Assembly (NCBI RefSeq): GCF_018531375.1 | Contig: NZ_JAHBOH010000001.1 | Span: forward strand, 1,612,001-1,676,000 | DNA length: 64,000 bases | Reading direction: 5' to 3' | From: Cellulomonas fulva | Lineage (GTDB): Bacteria > Actinomycetota > Actinomycetes > Actinomycetales > Cellulomonadaceae | Shown here: positions 7,995-16,089 of the stretch, piece by piece | How positions within the stretch are numbered: the first letter of the stretch is position 1 | How the letters are laid out: each line of letters begins with the position of its first letter | Notes under the pieces: generated by a model | The model's database searches: none | Seen by the model: only the letters and a program-made list of their open reading frames with translations | Told to the model about the DNA's origin: nothing | Made by a program: the position numbers and the translations under genes

Positions 7995-8003
7995 CATGGC
8001 GGG

Positions 8004-8582
8004 ATGGTGGACGACGTGCTGGCAGGGGTCGGACCGCGGCTGCGCGCGCTGCGCAAGCAGCGGGACGTCACGCTCGCGGCGCTCGCGGAGCAGACGGGCA
8101 TCTCGGTGAGCACGCTGTCACGGCTCGAGTCCGGGCAGCGGCGGCCGACGCTCGAGCTGCTGCTCCCGCTGGCACGGGTGCACCAGGTGCCGCTCGACGA
8201 GCTCGTCGGCGCGCCGGAGACGGGCGACCCGCGGGTGCACGCCAAGCCGTTCGTCCACGGGGGCACCACCTACCTGCCGCTGAACCGTCAGCCCGGCGGG
8301 CTGCGGGCGTACAAGATCGTGATGCCGGTGGAGCCCCCGCGCCCGCTCGAGCCCAAGGTGCACGAGGGGTACGAGTGGATCTACGTGCTGGCCGGCCGGC
8401 TCCGGCTGGTGCTGGGGGAGCACGACTTCGTGCTCGGCGAGGGGGAGGTCGCCGAGTTCGACACCCGGACCCCGCACGTGCTGAGCAACCCCGGCCCGCG
8501 GCCGGTCGAGCTGCTCACCCTCTACGGCCCGCAGGGCGAGCGGATGCACGTGCGTGCCCGCCCGCGCTCGTCGTCCCCCTGA
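8004..8582 (+). CDS. XRE-family transcriptional regulator with C-terminal cupin
   Basis: This 192-residue protein starts at ATG 8004. Residues 8-62 form a Cro/C1-type helix-turn-helix (LRALRKQRDVTLAALAEQTGIS, then STLSRLESGQRRPTLE). Residues 100-185 form a cupin with HEGYEWIYVLAGRLRLVLGE and EVAEFDTRTPHVLSN. Such proteins sense a small ligand through the cupin barrel and usually repress the neighbouring gene. It is divergent from the oxidoreductase-methyltransferase fusion, an arrangement repeated in other actinobacteria, so it probably controls that gene and itself. An upstream in-frame extension is possible but lacks family similarity. Confidence 0.9.
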   Translation: MVDDVLAGVGPRLRALRKQRDVTLAALAEQTGISVSTLSRLESGQRRPTLELLLPLARVHQVPLDELVGAPETGDPRVHAKPFVHGGTTYLPLNRQPGGLRAYKIVMPVEPPRPLEPKVHEGYEWIYVLAGRLRLVLGEHDFVLGEGEVAEFDTRTPHVLSNPGPRPVELLTLYGPQGERMHVRARPRSSSP

Positions 8583-8655
8583 CCCGCGCCCACCCGGCCG
8601 CGCCTCCAGGCCCTGCCCGTCCGGCGCCGTGGGCGAGGTCGTGAGAACGACGCGA

Positions 8656-8679
8656 GCTCGTGCGTTCGACGGCACGAGC
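8656..8679 (+). terminator. hairpin after the XRE-cupin gene
   Basis: GCTCGTGC and GCACGAGC are an 8-bp perfect inverted repeat with an 8-nt loop, 73 bp after the stop codon. The rest of 8583-8771 shows nothing recognisable. Confidence 0.45.
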
Positions 8680-8771
8680 CCGCACGAAGCTCACGAGGTC
8701 ACCGGAGGCGGGCTCGGTGCGGCGGCTGCGACGGGCGCTCGTCGTCGTGCCCGCGTGTGGGTGGGCGCTCG

Positions 8772-8777
8772 TACGCT
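8772..8777 (+). promoter_or_regulatory. -10 hexamer, leaderless start of the YcaQ-like gene
   Basis: TACGCT ends 6 nt before ATG 8784. Confidence 0.5.
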
Positions 8778-8783
8778 GCGGGG

Positions 8784-9887
8784 ATGGTGCTGGAGCTCAC
8801 GCGGCAGGACGCGCGTCGCGTCGCGGTGCGTGCGCAGCGCCTGACCGCGCGGCGGCCGGAGGGCGTGCTCGACGCGGTGCGCGCGCTGTCCTTCCTGCAG
8901 CACGACCCCATCGCCGCGGTCGCGCCGAGTGCGGACCTGGTGCTGTTCAGCCGGCTGGGCTCGTCGTACGACCCGCGTGAGCTGGCGGACCTGCTGGACC
9001 AGCAGCGCGTGATCGACCTGCACGGGCTGCTGCGGCCGGCGGAGGACCTGGCGCTCTTCACCGCGGAGATGGCGCAGTGGCCCGGGCCGGACCCGGAGAG
9101 CTGGCATCAGCAGAACGCACGGTGGCTGGAGGACAACCGCGGTGCGCGCGCGGACGTGCTGGACCTGCTGCGCTCCGACGGCCCGCTCACCGCGGCCGAG
9201 CTGCCGGACACCTGCGCCCGGCCGTGGCGCTCGTCGGGCTGGAACAACCGCCGCAACGTGACGATGCTGCTGGAGCAGATGGTGCGCGCGGGCGACGTGG
9301 CGGTGGCGGGTCGTCGCGGCCGCGAGAAGCTCTGGGACCTGGCCGAGCGCGTGTACCCCGCGGTCGAGCCCGTGCCGTTGGCGGAGGCGCTGCGCCGGCG
9401 CGACGAGCGACGGCTGCGGTCGCTGGGCGTGGTGCGTGCGACGGGGCCGGCCACGCAGACCGAGCCGCTGGACGCGGGGGAGCAGGGCGAGCTCGCGGTG
9501 ATCGAGGGGGTCAAGGGGCGGTGGCGGGTCGCGCCCGGGCTGCTCGCGGAGCCGTTCGAGCCCCGGACCGCGCTGCTGTCCCCGCTCGACCGGCTGCTGT
9601 TCGACCGGACCCGCATGGAGCGGCTGTTCGAGTTCGAGTACACGCTCGAGATGTACAAGCCGGCGGCCGCGCGGCGGTGGGGGTACTACGCGCTGCCGGT
9701 GCTGCACGGTGACCGGCTCGTCGGGAAGCTCGACGCCGCGGCGGACCGCAAGGCCGGGCGGCTCGTCGTGCACGCCGTGCACCAGGACTTCCCCTGGCCG
9801 CGCGACGTACGGGCGGCGGTGGACGACGAGATCACGGACCTGGCGCGCTGGCTCGAGCTGGACCTGGAGCGCTCCGAGGGCGGGTAG
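8784..9887 (+). CDS. crosslink-repair DNA glycosylase YcaQ/AlkX-like protein
   Basis: The 367-residue product opens with LTRQDARRVAVRAQRL, typical of the YcaQ family, and has ALSFLQHDPIAAVAPSADLVLFSR at about residues 38-61, where the QHD resembles the catalytic QxD of the YcaQ/AlkX group. WxxxRN-type winged-helix features follow (SGWNNRRNVTMLLEQMV). The C-terminal half contains LLSPLDRLLFDR and WGYYALPVLHGDRLVGKLDAAADRK, strongly conserved in this family. These glycosylases unhook interstrand crosslinks or remove bulky alkylated bases. It is a distant relative of the gene at 4350. ATG 8784 is supported by the -10 hexamer six bases before it. Confidence 0.88.
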   Translation: MVLELTRQDARRVAVRAQRLTARRPEGVLDAVRALSFLQHDPIAAVAPSADLVLFSRLGSSYDPRELADLLDQQRVIDLHGLLRPAEDLALFTAEMAQWPGPDPESWHQQNARWLEDNRGARADVLDLLRSDGPLTAAELPDTCARPWRSSGWNNRRNVTMLLEQMVRAGDVAVAGRRGREKLWDLAERVYPAVEPVPLAEALRRRDERRLRSLGVVRATGPATQTEPLDAGEQGELAVIEGVKGRWRVAPGLLAEPFEPRTALLSPLDRLLFDRTRMERLFEFEYTLEMYKPAAARRWGYYALPVLHGDRLVGKLDAAADRKAGRLVVHAVHQDFPWPRDVRAAVDDEITDLARWLELDLERSEGG

Positions 9888-9922
9888 GCAGCGCCGCCGG
9901 GGGCGATTCGGTGACCGGAACT

Positions 9923-9958
9923 CCTCCAGAACCGGGCGTCGGCTGCCGATCTGGGAGG
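9923..9958 (+). promoter_or_regulatory. imperfect hairpin in the M23 peptidase leader
   Basis: CCTCCAGA (9923-9930) pairs with TCTGGGAGG (9950-9958) with one bulge, within the 101-nt interval before the peptidase start. Cell-wall hydrolase genes of actinobacteria often have c-di-AMP (ydaO) riboswitches; I do not recognise that consensus here, so the element is unassigned. Confidence 0.25.
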
Positions 9959-9988
9959 AATCCCGTCAAGCACCGCAGGAGTCGTTCG

Positions 9989-11044
9989 ATGCGTACCCGG
10001 TCCGCCGTGTGGTCCCTCGTCCTCGCGGGCGGCCTCGCGATCGCGACGCTGCCCGCCCCCGCCGTCGCCGGGGGTCCGGCCCCGAGCCCGGCCCCCGCGC
10101 AGGCTGTGGTCGTCGCACCCGCCGCCACGTCGGTCCCGGCCAACGTGTCGACCAGCCGGACGCCGAAGGGGCGGCTGGTCCTGCTCCCGCTGGTCAACAA
10201 GACCTACGCGCTGACCTCCGGCTGGGGGCCGCGCTGCATCCCGACGCGCGGCGCGACCACCTTCCACTACGGCCTGGACATGGGCGCCGCGGACGGCGCG
10301 CCCGTCTACGCCGTCACGGGCGGCGTCGTCACCGACGTCCGGCAGCCCTCCGGGGGCGCGCCCGGCACGATCGTCGTGCGCAGCCTCGTCGACGGCGTCC
10401 CCACGTGGCTCGGCTACCTGCACCCGTGGAACCCGGGCAAGTACGTCAAGGTCGGGGACAAGGTCAAGGCGGGCCAGCGCATCGCGGACGTCGGCGCGTC
10501 CGGCCCCGCCACCGGCCCCCACCTGCACCTCGAGGTGTGGACGGGCGGCTACTACACGGGCACCTCGCACGACCCGCGGGCGTGGCTCGAGGGCTACGGC
10601 CTGCCGGTGACCGCGCAGGCGACGGCCGACCGCGTCGCGCCGACCCCCTCGTCGTGCACGTACTACTCGACCACGCGGCTGAACCTGCGCGCGGGTGCGT
10701 CGACCAGCACGACCGTCCTGGCGACGCTCGACGCGAACACCCGGCTCTGGAACAAGCCCGGCACCAAGATCAACGGGTTCATCCCGGTCTCCGTGCGCAT
10801 GGACGCCTCGACGGTCCTGCGCGGGTGGGTGCACACCGACTACATCTCGCAGTCCAAGGCGTACCACCTGGCCACGTCCACGGTGGTGCGCTCGTCGGCG
10901 GTGTCCACATCCAAGGCCCTGTACACCGCGCCGGCGGGTGCCCGGGTGGCGCCCGGGCGGGTGTCGGGCTGGTGGACGAACGTCTCGGTCAACGGCGTGA
11001 CCGGCTGGGTCCCGACCTCGGCGATCGCCGGCGGCGTCTCGTAG
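9989..11044 (+). CDS. secreted M23 metallopeptidase with C-terminal SH3-like repeats
   Basis: This 351-residue protein starts at ATG 9989, with AGGAG nine bases upstream. Residues 1-27 are a signal peptide ending in an AxA-type site (PAPAVAGG). The LytM/M23 domain spans about residues 70-190: HYGLDMG holds the first His and Asp zinc ligands, and GPHLHLEVW holds the HxH. It probably cleaves peptide crosslinks in the cell wall. A second region (about 225-350) has two SH3-like units, the first with RLNLRAGASTSTTVLATL and the second ending in WTNVSVNGVTGWV, suggesting wall binding. It stands alone on the plus strand. An upstream start at 9911 would place 26 polar residues before the signal peptide and is rejected. 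Confidence 0.9.
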   Translation: MRTRSAVWSLVLAGGLAIATLPAPAVAGGPAPSPAPAQAVVVAPAATSVPANVSTSRTPKGRLVLLPLVNKTYALTSGWGPRCIPTRGATTFHYGLDMGAADGAPVYAVTGGVVTDVRQPSGGAPGTIVVRSLVDGVPTWLGYLHPWNPGKYVKVGDKVKAGQRIADVGASGPATGPHLHLEVWTGGYYTGTSHDPRAWLEGYGLPVTAQATADRVAPTPSSCTYYSTTRLNLRAGASTSTTVLATLDANTRLWNKPGTKINGFIPVSVRMDASTVLRGWVHTDYISQSKAYHLATSTVVRSSAVSTSKALYTAPAGARVAPGRVSGWWTNVSVNGVTGWVPTSAIAGGVS

Positions 11045-11090
11045 GAGTCGCGGCGCCCCCGTCCCGCGGCCGCGTGTCGGTGGTGCGGTC

Positions 11091-11096
11091 TAGCGT
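11091..11096 (+). promoter_or_regulatory. -10 hexamer before the DinB gene
   Basis: TAGCGT lies 35 bp before ATG 11132. Unlike the leaderless genes here, this transcript has a leader with GGGGAGG seven bases before the start. Confidence 0.45.
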
Positions 11097-11131
11097 CGGC
11101 CCCGTCCGATCGGTCGGAACGGGGAGGAACC

Positions 11132-11716
11132 ATGACGGAGCAGGTCGATCCGCGGGCGGTCTTCTGGCCGCCGGAGGCGGGTGACGAGGTCGCGACGCTG
11201 CTGGGTGGTCTGGAGCGCCAGCGCGCGACGTTCGCGTGGAAGGTCGGCGGGCTCGACGAGGCCGCGCTGCGGCGGACCGTCGCGGCGTCGTCGATGACGC
11301 TCGGCGGGATGCTCAAGCACCTGTCGTTCGTCGAGGAGCTCGCGTTCCAGACGAGCCTGCACGGGCGTCCGCCGGGACCGCCGTGGGACACGGTGAACTG
11401 GGACGACGAGCCTGAGTACCCGTGGGCCTCGGCCGCGCAGGACTCGCCGGAGGAGCTCTACGCGCTGTGGCGCTCCACGGTCGTGGCCTCGCGCGCGGCG
11501 GTCGCGGAGGCCCTGGCGGACGGTGGCCTCGACCGGCGGATGGTCTGGATGCCCGGCCGGGACGAGCGGCCGAGCCTGCGGCGTCGGCTGGTCGACCTGA
11601 TCGAGGAGTACGCCCGGCACACGGGCCAGGCGGACCTGTTCCGCGAGCAGATCGACGGCGTGGCGGGCGAGGACCCGCCGGAGGTGCCGGCGCTCTACCC
11701 GGTGCCGGGGACCTAG
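11132..11716 (+). CDS. DinB/DUF664 family protein
   Basis: The 194-residue product matches the DUF664 branch of the DinB-like four-helix superfamily. It has LLGGLERQRATFAWKVGGLDE near the start, SSMTLGGMLKHLSFVEELAF with a likely metal-ligand His, and LVDLIEEYARHTGQADLFREQIDG near the C-terminus with the second and third His/Asp-type ligands. Relatives include thiol-dependent S-transferases that use mycothiol, which actinobacteria make, but no substrate can be named. A Shine-Dalgarno GGGGAGG precedes ATG 11132. The stop codon shares the tetranucleotide CTAG with the stop of the convergent acetyltransferase gene. Confidence 0.88.
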   Translation: MTEQVDPRAVFWPPEAGDEVATLLGGLERQRATFAWKVGGLDEAALRRTVAASSMTLGGMLKHLSFVEELAFQTSLHGRPPGPPWDTVNWDDEPEYPWASAAQDSPEELYALWRSTVVASRAAVAEALADGGLDRRMVWMPGRDERPSLRRRLVDLIEEYARHTGQADLFREQIDGVAGEDPPEVPALYPVPGT

Positions 11717-12327
11717 GCGGGCGGGACCCGGCCGGGGTCGAGCGGACGGAGCACGCGCGCGGGGTTGCCGGCGGCGACGACGTCGGGCGGGACGTCCTTG
11801 GTGACGACCGAGCCGGCGCCGATGACCGAGCGTGCCCCGATGGTCACGCCCGGGCAGATGACGACGCTGCCGCCGAGCCAGACGCCGTCCTCGATCGTGA
11901 CCGGGTCGACCCGCTCCCAGCCCTGCGGGCGCAGCTCGGGGTCGAGCACGTGCGTCGGGGTGTAGATGCGCACGCTCGGACCGATCAGCACGTCCGCGCC
12001 GATCCGGATCTCGCCGCCGCCGAGCGTGAGGAAGTCGGCGTTGACGAACGTCCGGTCGCCGATGTGCAGGCGGTGCCCGTAGTCCAGGTAGAGCGGCGGA
12101 CGGAAGTCGACGCCCTCGCCGACGGTGCCGAGCAGCTCGCGGAAGAGTGCGAGCGCGCCGGCGCGGTCCTCGTCGTACAGGGCCGTGATGCGGCGGCACG
12201 TGCGCTGGGTGCTGGTCGTGAGCTCCGCCAGCTCGGGCCCGTGGCGGTAGCGGTACCAGTCGCCCGCGATCATCTTGTCGTACTCGGTGCGCGCGTCCTC
12301 GAGGGCCGCGACGGGGTCCAGCTCCAT
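11713..12327 (-). CDS. sugar O-acetyltransferase (maltose/galactoside acetyltransferase family)
   Basis: This 204-residue protein has the N-terminal mac domain (EYDKMIAGDWYRYRHGPELAELT) and then a left-handed beta-helix of hexapeptide repeats. These include GDRTFVNADFLTLGGGEIRIGADVLIGPSVRIYTPTH, cut here into its repeats, then WLGGSVVICPGVTIGARSVIGAGSVVTKDVP and AAGNPARVLR. The fold transfers acetyl from acetyl-CoA to a sugar hydroxyl, as in Maa and LacA, and acts as a trimer in the cytoplasm. The catalytic His is expected in YTPTH. The physiological substrate is unknown. The length is normal. It converges on the DinB gene with a 4-bp overlap, and the vWA lipoprotein gene lies 61 bp upstream on the same strand. 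Confidence 0.92.
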   Translation of the reverse strand: MELDPVAALEDARTEYDKMIAGDWYRYRHGPELAELTTSTQRTCRRITALYDEDRAGALALFRELLGTVGEGVDFRPPLYLDYGHRLHIGDRTFVNADFLTLGGGEIRIGADVLIGPSVRIYTPTHVLDPELRPQGWERVDPVTIEDGVWLGGSVVICPGVTIGARSVIGAGSVVTKDVPPDVVAAGNPARVLRPLDPGRVPPA

Positions 12328-12388
12328 GCGTGGCTCGCTCCGCTCGTCGTCGTCCCGGACAGTCTCCCCGAGCCGAGCGTGCGCGGGC

Positions 12389-13993
12389 TCAGCCGACCAG
12401 GCGCTGGTAGTCGCCGATCAGGTCGACGAACTCCGAGCGCAGGCCGTAGGGGTCCTCTCCGACGGCCGACGACGCGCGCTCGCGGGCGCGTCCGGTGTCG
12501 GCGTCGCCCGCGTGCTGCGAGCCGGACGCGACGAGCGCGAACTCGACCACCGCCGCCGCGAACGTGAAGTCGCTCGTCGGGCTCGAGGTGTACGCGTCCG
12601 CACCCGCGGGGAAGACGACCTCGGCGCTGGCGTCCTCGCCGGGGTGCTTGTAGCGCACGTGCACCGTCAGGTAGTCGGTGGAGTCACCGGCGGCGACGTC
12701 CTGGTACCTCAGCCCGTCCTCCGGTGCGGCGCCCTCGGCGGGGATCAGCTCGTAGAACGCGGTGACCTCGTGACCGGCGCCGACGTCGCCCGCGTCCGTG
12801 GTGTCGTCGTCGAACTCCTCGTCCTCGAGGCGGCGGTTGTCATAGCCCAGGAGGCGGTACCGCGACACGGTCGCGGGGTTCAGCTCGACCTGGACCTTGA
12901 GGTCCTGCGCGACCACGAACATCGTCGAGTCGAACTCGTCGACGAGCACCTTGCGGGCCTCGTCGAGCGTGTCGATGTACGCGTAGTTGCCGTTCCCGTG
13001 GTCGGCGATGGCCTCCATCGTGCTGTCCTTGAGGTTGCCCATCCCGAAGCCGAGCACCGAGATGTAGACACCTGACCGGGCGTGGTCCTCGATGAGGTCG
13101 GTGAGCTGGGCGGGCGTGGAGGGTCCGACGTTGAAGTCGCCGTCGGTCGCCAGGATTACGCGGTTGTTCCCGCCCTCGACGAAGTTCTCGGTGGCCAGCT
13201 CGTAGGCGGTCTCCAGGCCGTGCGCGCCGCCCGTCGACCCGCCGGCCTCGAGGTTGCGCAGGATCTCGACGAGCTCGCCACGCCGGTCGGCGGGGACCGA
13301 GTCGGCCAGGACCTGGTCGCTGCCGGCGTAGGTCACGATCGAGACCGTGTCGTCCTCGTCGAGCTGCTCGACGAGGAGCTCGAACGACTGCGCGAGCAGC
13401 GGCAGCTTGTTCGGCTCGTCCATCGAGCCGGACACGTCGAGCAGGAAGACGACGTTGTTGCCGGCGGTGGTGGGCGTGGTCTCGGTGGCCTGCACGCCGA
13501 TCATCGCGAGCTGGTGGCCCGACGCCCACGGCGCGTCGGCGACCTGCGTCGTGACCGTGAACGGGTCCGCGGCGTCCGGCGCCGGGGCGGGGTAGTCGTA
13601 GTCGAAGTAGTTGACGAGCTCCTCGATGCGGATCCCCTCCGGCGCGACGCCCTGCCGCAGCTGCCGGCGCAGGTTGCTGTACGACGCGGTGTCCACGTCG
13701 GACGCGAACGTCGAGAGCGGGCTCGTCGTGACGTCCTGGAACGGCTGCTCGGGGGAGTCGTCGTACTCCTCCTGATCGTCCAGCGGAGCCTCGCGCCAGC
13801 TCTGGTCGTCGTACCCGAGGTCCATGCCGGACGTCGCCGAACCACGGTCGTCCGCGGCCGTGCACGCCCCGAGCGCGCCGACCAGGGCGACCGCCAGCGC
13901 GGCCGCGAACGTCCGGACCGAGGCGGACGGGCGCCCACCTGGCCGGGCGCCCCGCGCCGTCCTGACCTCCGTGTCCGCCGCGCGCCTGCTCAT
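12389..13993 (-). CDS. von Willebrand factor type A lipoprotein (YfbK-like)
   Basis: The 534-residue product has a lipobox LGAC with Cys44 after a long basic leader, so it is probably a membrane-anchored lipoprotein. An acidic linker is followed by the YfbK N-terminal domain (STFASDVDTASYSNLRRQL, then IRIEELVNYFDYDYP). A vWA domain follows (about residues 175-355) with the metal-ion-dependent adhesion motif DVSGSMD and the downstream ATDGDFNVG. The C-terminal DUF3520 part is present (YRLLGYDNR to YGLRSEFVDLIGDYQRL). Such proteins bind other proteins through a divalent metal; the partner is unknown. It is well separated from its neighbours and divergent from the ArsR operon. Confidence 0.92.
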   Translation of the reverse strand: MSRRAADTEVRTARGARPGGRPSASVRTFAAALAVALVGALGACTAADDRGSATSGMDLGYDDQSWREAPLDDQEEYDDSPEQPFQDVTTSPLSTFASDVDTASYSNLRRQLRQGVAPEGIRIEELVNYFDYDYPAPAPDAADPFTVTTQVADAPWASGHQLAMIGVQATETTPTTAGNNVVFLLDVSGSMDEPNKLPLLAQSFELLVEQLDEDDTVSIVTYAGSDQVLADSVPADRRGELVEILRNLEAGGSTGGAHGLETAYELATENFVEGGNNRVILATDGDFNVGPSTPAQLTDLIEDHARSGVYISVLGFGMGNLKDSTMEAIADHGNGNYAYIDTLDEARKVLVDEFDSTMFVVAQDLKVQVELNPATVSRYRLLGYDNRRLEDEEFDDDTTDAGDVGAGHEVTAFYELIPAEGAAPEDGLRYQDVAAGDSTDYLTVHVRYKHPGEDASAEVVFPAGADAYTSSPTSDFTFAAAVVEFALVASGSQHAGDADTGRARERASSAVGEDPYGLRSEFVDLIGDYQRLVG

Positions 13994-14201
13994 GTGAGCC
14001 CCCTTCGTCCGAGGTCTGAAGCGTCGCGGCCCCGGCGGGGGTGGGCCAGCACGGGACCGTCACGCGACCGTCCCGTTCAGGTAACGAGGGTTCCGTTCGG
14101 ATAACGACCCGCGGGTCACGCGGGCCAGGAGGGGTTGCGCGCGACCTCGCGTCGCCTCTACCTTTCATGCGTAAGCAAAAACTGACAGGTGATTGGTTGT
14201 C

Positions 14202-14534
14202 ATGACGACTCTGGACGGTGACCGGCTGGTCGAGGTGCTCGCCGCGCTGGCGCACCCCGTGCGGCTGCGGATCGTCGCGCAGCTCTCGCGAGGCCGGGAC
14301 TACGTGAGCCACCTGGCGCGGGAGATCGGCGTGAGCCGCCCGCTGCTGCACCTGCACCTGCAGAAGCTCGAGGCCGCCGGGCTCGTCGTCGGGAACCTCG
14401 AGCTGTCCGCGGACGGCAAGGCGATGAAGTACTTCGAGCTCGCCGAGCTCGACCTGCACCTGACCCCCGGCCTCGTCGTCGACGCGGCCGCGACCCTGAC
14501 CCCACCCGCCACCTCGGCACAGGAGGACTCCTGA
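14202..14534 (+). CDS. ArsR-type winged-helix regulator
   Basis: This 110-residue protein is a small winged helix-turn-helix: LAALAHPVRLRIVAQLSRG, then YVSHLAREIGVSRPLLHLHLQKLEAAGLV. It lacks the CxC-type metal site of classical ArsR proteins, so it probably responds to something other than arsenite. ATG 14202 is preferred over TTG 14193, since it follows ACAGGTG at a normal distance. It is the first gene of a three-gene operon with start/stop overlaps (regulator, small membrane protein, zinc-binding-type reductase). The upstream interval 13994-14201 includes an A-rich stretch near 14168-14185 that may be its promoter. Confidence 0.85.
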   Translation: MTTLDGDRLVEVLAALAHPVRLRIVAQLSRGRDYVSHLAREIGVSRPLLHLHLQKLEAAGLVVGNLELSADGKAMKYFELAELDLHLTPGLVVDAAATLTPPATSAQEDS

Positions 14535-14794
14535 TGGACTGGCCCACCGTGATCCTGCTCCTCGGCGTGCTCGTCGTCGTCCTGATCGTCGGCATCGCCG
14601 TCGTGACGACGCGGCTCGAAGCCCGCAAGCTCGACCTGGACGAGGCGCGCGCCGACGAGGTCAAGCGCCTCGTCGGGCGCTACGAGGAGCTCGCCGCCGC
14701 GACGCTGGACGCCCAGACCCGCGCGGCCGCCGACCTCGCCGAGCTGCACGCCCGGGTGGTCGGCGTGGAGCGGATCCTGCGGACCGTCGAGTGA
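14534..14794 (+). CDS. small single-pass membrane protein with coiled-coil tail
   Basis: The 86-residue product starts in the TGATG overlap with the regulator gene. Residues 4-26 form one strong membrane helix (VILLLGVLVVVLIVGIAVV). The rest is a charged, helix-prone tail with heptad-like spacing (LDLDEARADEVKRLVGRYEEL). I do not recognise a named family. The conserved operon position suggests that it works with the regulator or the reductase; a membrane anchor or sensor is possible but unproven. Confidence 0.75.
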   Translation: MDWPTVILLLGVLVVVLIVGIAVVTTRLEARKLDLDEARADEVKRLVGRYEELAAATLDAQTRAAADLAELHARVVGVERILRTVE

Positions 14795-15765
14795 GCCCGA
14801 GGACGACGGACGCGGTCGTCAGCACCGGTTACGGACCGGTGCGCGACGTGCTGCGGCACGAACGGGTCGAGGTCGGCGCGCTGCGCACCGGTGAGGTGCT
14901 GGTGCGGACCGAGGCGGTCTCGCTCAACGCGGCCGACGTCCTGCTCGCGCGCGGGGAGCCGCTCCTGGTGCGCGCGGCCTTCGGCTGGCGGCGGCCGCGG
15001 CAGCGCGTGCGCGGGCGGGACCTGGCAGGCGTGGTGACCGCGGTCGGCCCGGACGTCGTGAGCCTGAAGGTCGGGGACCGCGTGGCCGGGGAGTCGCCCG
15101 GCTCGCTCGCGCGAGAGGTCAGAGCGCCCGCGCACGTGCTGGCCGTCGTCCCCGACGACGTGACCGGGGCGCAGGCCGCGGCCGTCCCGCTCGCCGGCGT
15201 GACTGCGCTGCAGGCCGTGCGGCTCGCGGGCGACGCGGTCCGACCGGGCGCGCGCGTGCTGGTGACGGGCGCGGCGGGCGGCGTGGGCTCGTTCGTGGTC
15301 CAGCTGCTCCGGGCGCAGGGGGCGGAGGTGACCGGGGAGTCCGTCCCGGCGAAGGCGGATGCGGTGCGCGCGCTCGGGGCCTGGCACGTGGCGCGAGGCG
15401 CCGCGCTGCCGCCGGGGGAGCTCGACGTCGTGGTCGACGTGGGCGGCGGGCGCCCGCTGGCGTCGCTGCGCCGCGCCACCCGCGCCGGCGGGACCGTCGT
15501 CCTCGTCACCGGGCGCGGTGGGCGGGTCGTCGGACCGCTCGCGCGGATCGTCGCGGCGCGGCTCCTGACGTTCGTCGTGCCGCAGCGGCTGACGACGCTC
15601 ACCGCGCACGCCGACGAGCCCGACGTGGCGGAGCTCCTCGACCTGGTGGCACGCGGCACCGTGCGTCCCCTCGTCGGCTCGACGGTCCCGTTCGAGCGGG
15701 CGGTCGACGCGTTCGAGCTGCTGGACGCCGGGACGGTGTGCGGCAAGGTCGTCGTGACGTTCTGA
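14791..15765 (+). CDS. NAD(P)-dependent alcohol dehydrogenase/quinone oxidoreductase family
   Basis: This 324-residue medium-chain reductase starts at GTG 14791, which overlaps the previous stop (GTGA). The GroES-like half includes VSLNAADVLLARGEPLL and RGRDLAGVVTAVGPDV. The Rossmann half has GARVLVTGAAGGVGSFVVQLLRAQ (about residues 150-175) for NADPH binding. No structural or catalytic zinc cysteines are seen, so it belongs with quinone oxidoreductase-like proteins rather than zinc alcohol dehydrogenases. Its substrate is unknown. As the third gene in the ArsR operon it may detoxify a compound sensed by the regulator. Confidence 0.9.
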   Translation: MSPRTTDAVVSTGYGPVRDVLRHERVEVGALRTGEVLVRTEAVSLNAADVLLARGEPLLVRAAFGWRRPRQRVRGRDLAGVVTAVGPDVVSLKVGDRVAGESPGSLAREVRAPAHVLAVVPDDVTGAQAAAVPLAGVTALQAVRLAGDAVRPGARVLVTGAAGGVGSFVVQLLRAQGAEVTGESVPAKADAVRALGAWHVARGAALPPGELDVVVDVGGGRPLASLRRATRAGGTVVLVTGRGGRVVGPLARIVAARLLTFVVPQRLTTLTAHADEPDVAELLDLVARGTVRPLVGSTVPFERAVDAFELLDAGTVCGKVVVTF

Positions 15766-15865
15766 GCCCGCAGGCCGGGTGACCCCCGCCGGGGCTCGCT
15801 GACACCCTGCGTCTTCGAGCCGCGGCGGGACCGCCCTCGTCGACGCCGTCGAACGGCGCGACGGA

Positions 15866-15871
15866 TAGAGT
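15866..15871 (+). promoter_or_regulatory. -10 hexamer of tRNA-Lys
   Basis: TAGAGT lies 11 bp before the mature 5' end of tRNA-Lys. No convincing -35 was found. Confidence 0.5.
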
Positions 15872-15882
15872 CCCGGGGACCG

Positions 15883-15955
15883 GGGCCTCTAGCTCAACTG
15901 GCAGAGCAGCGGACTTTTAATCCGCGGGTTGTGGGTTCGATCCCCACGGGGCCCA
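15883..15955 (+). tRNA. tRNA-Lys (TTT)
   Basis: Full 73-nt cloverleaf. The acceptor GGGCCTC pairs with GGGGCCC through one U-G pair, the discriminator is A, and the anticodon stem GCGGA/TCCGC encloses CTTTTAA with anticodon TTT. CCA is not encoded. Confidence 0.97.
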
Positions 15956-16089
15956 CACACCGCAGGGGCGAACCGGGACGGACCGGGATGTATCTGGCAT
16001 AGCGCAGCGGGAACCTGAGGTAGCGACCCACGTGGTCCCGCACACCGGCGCGCCCCCGCGTCGGCGCGGCCATCGAGAGGCGCCCCCGC

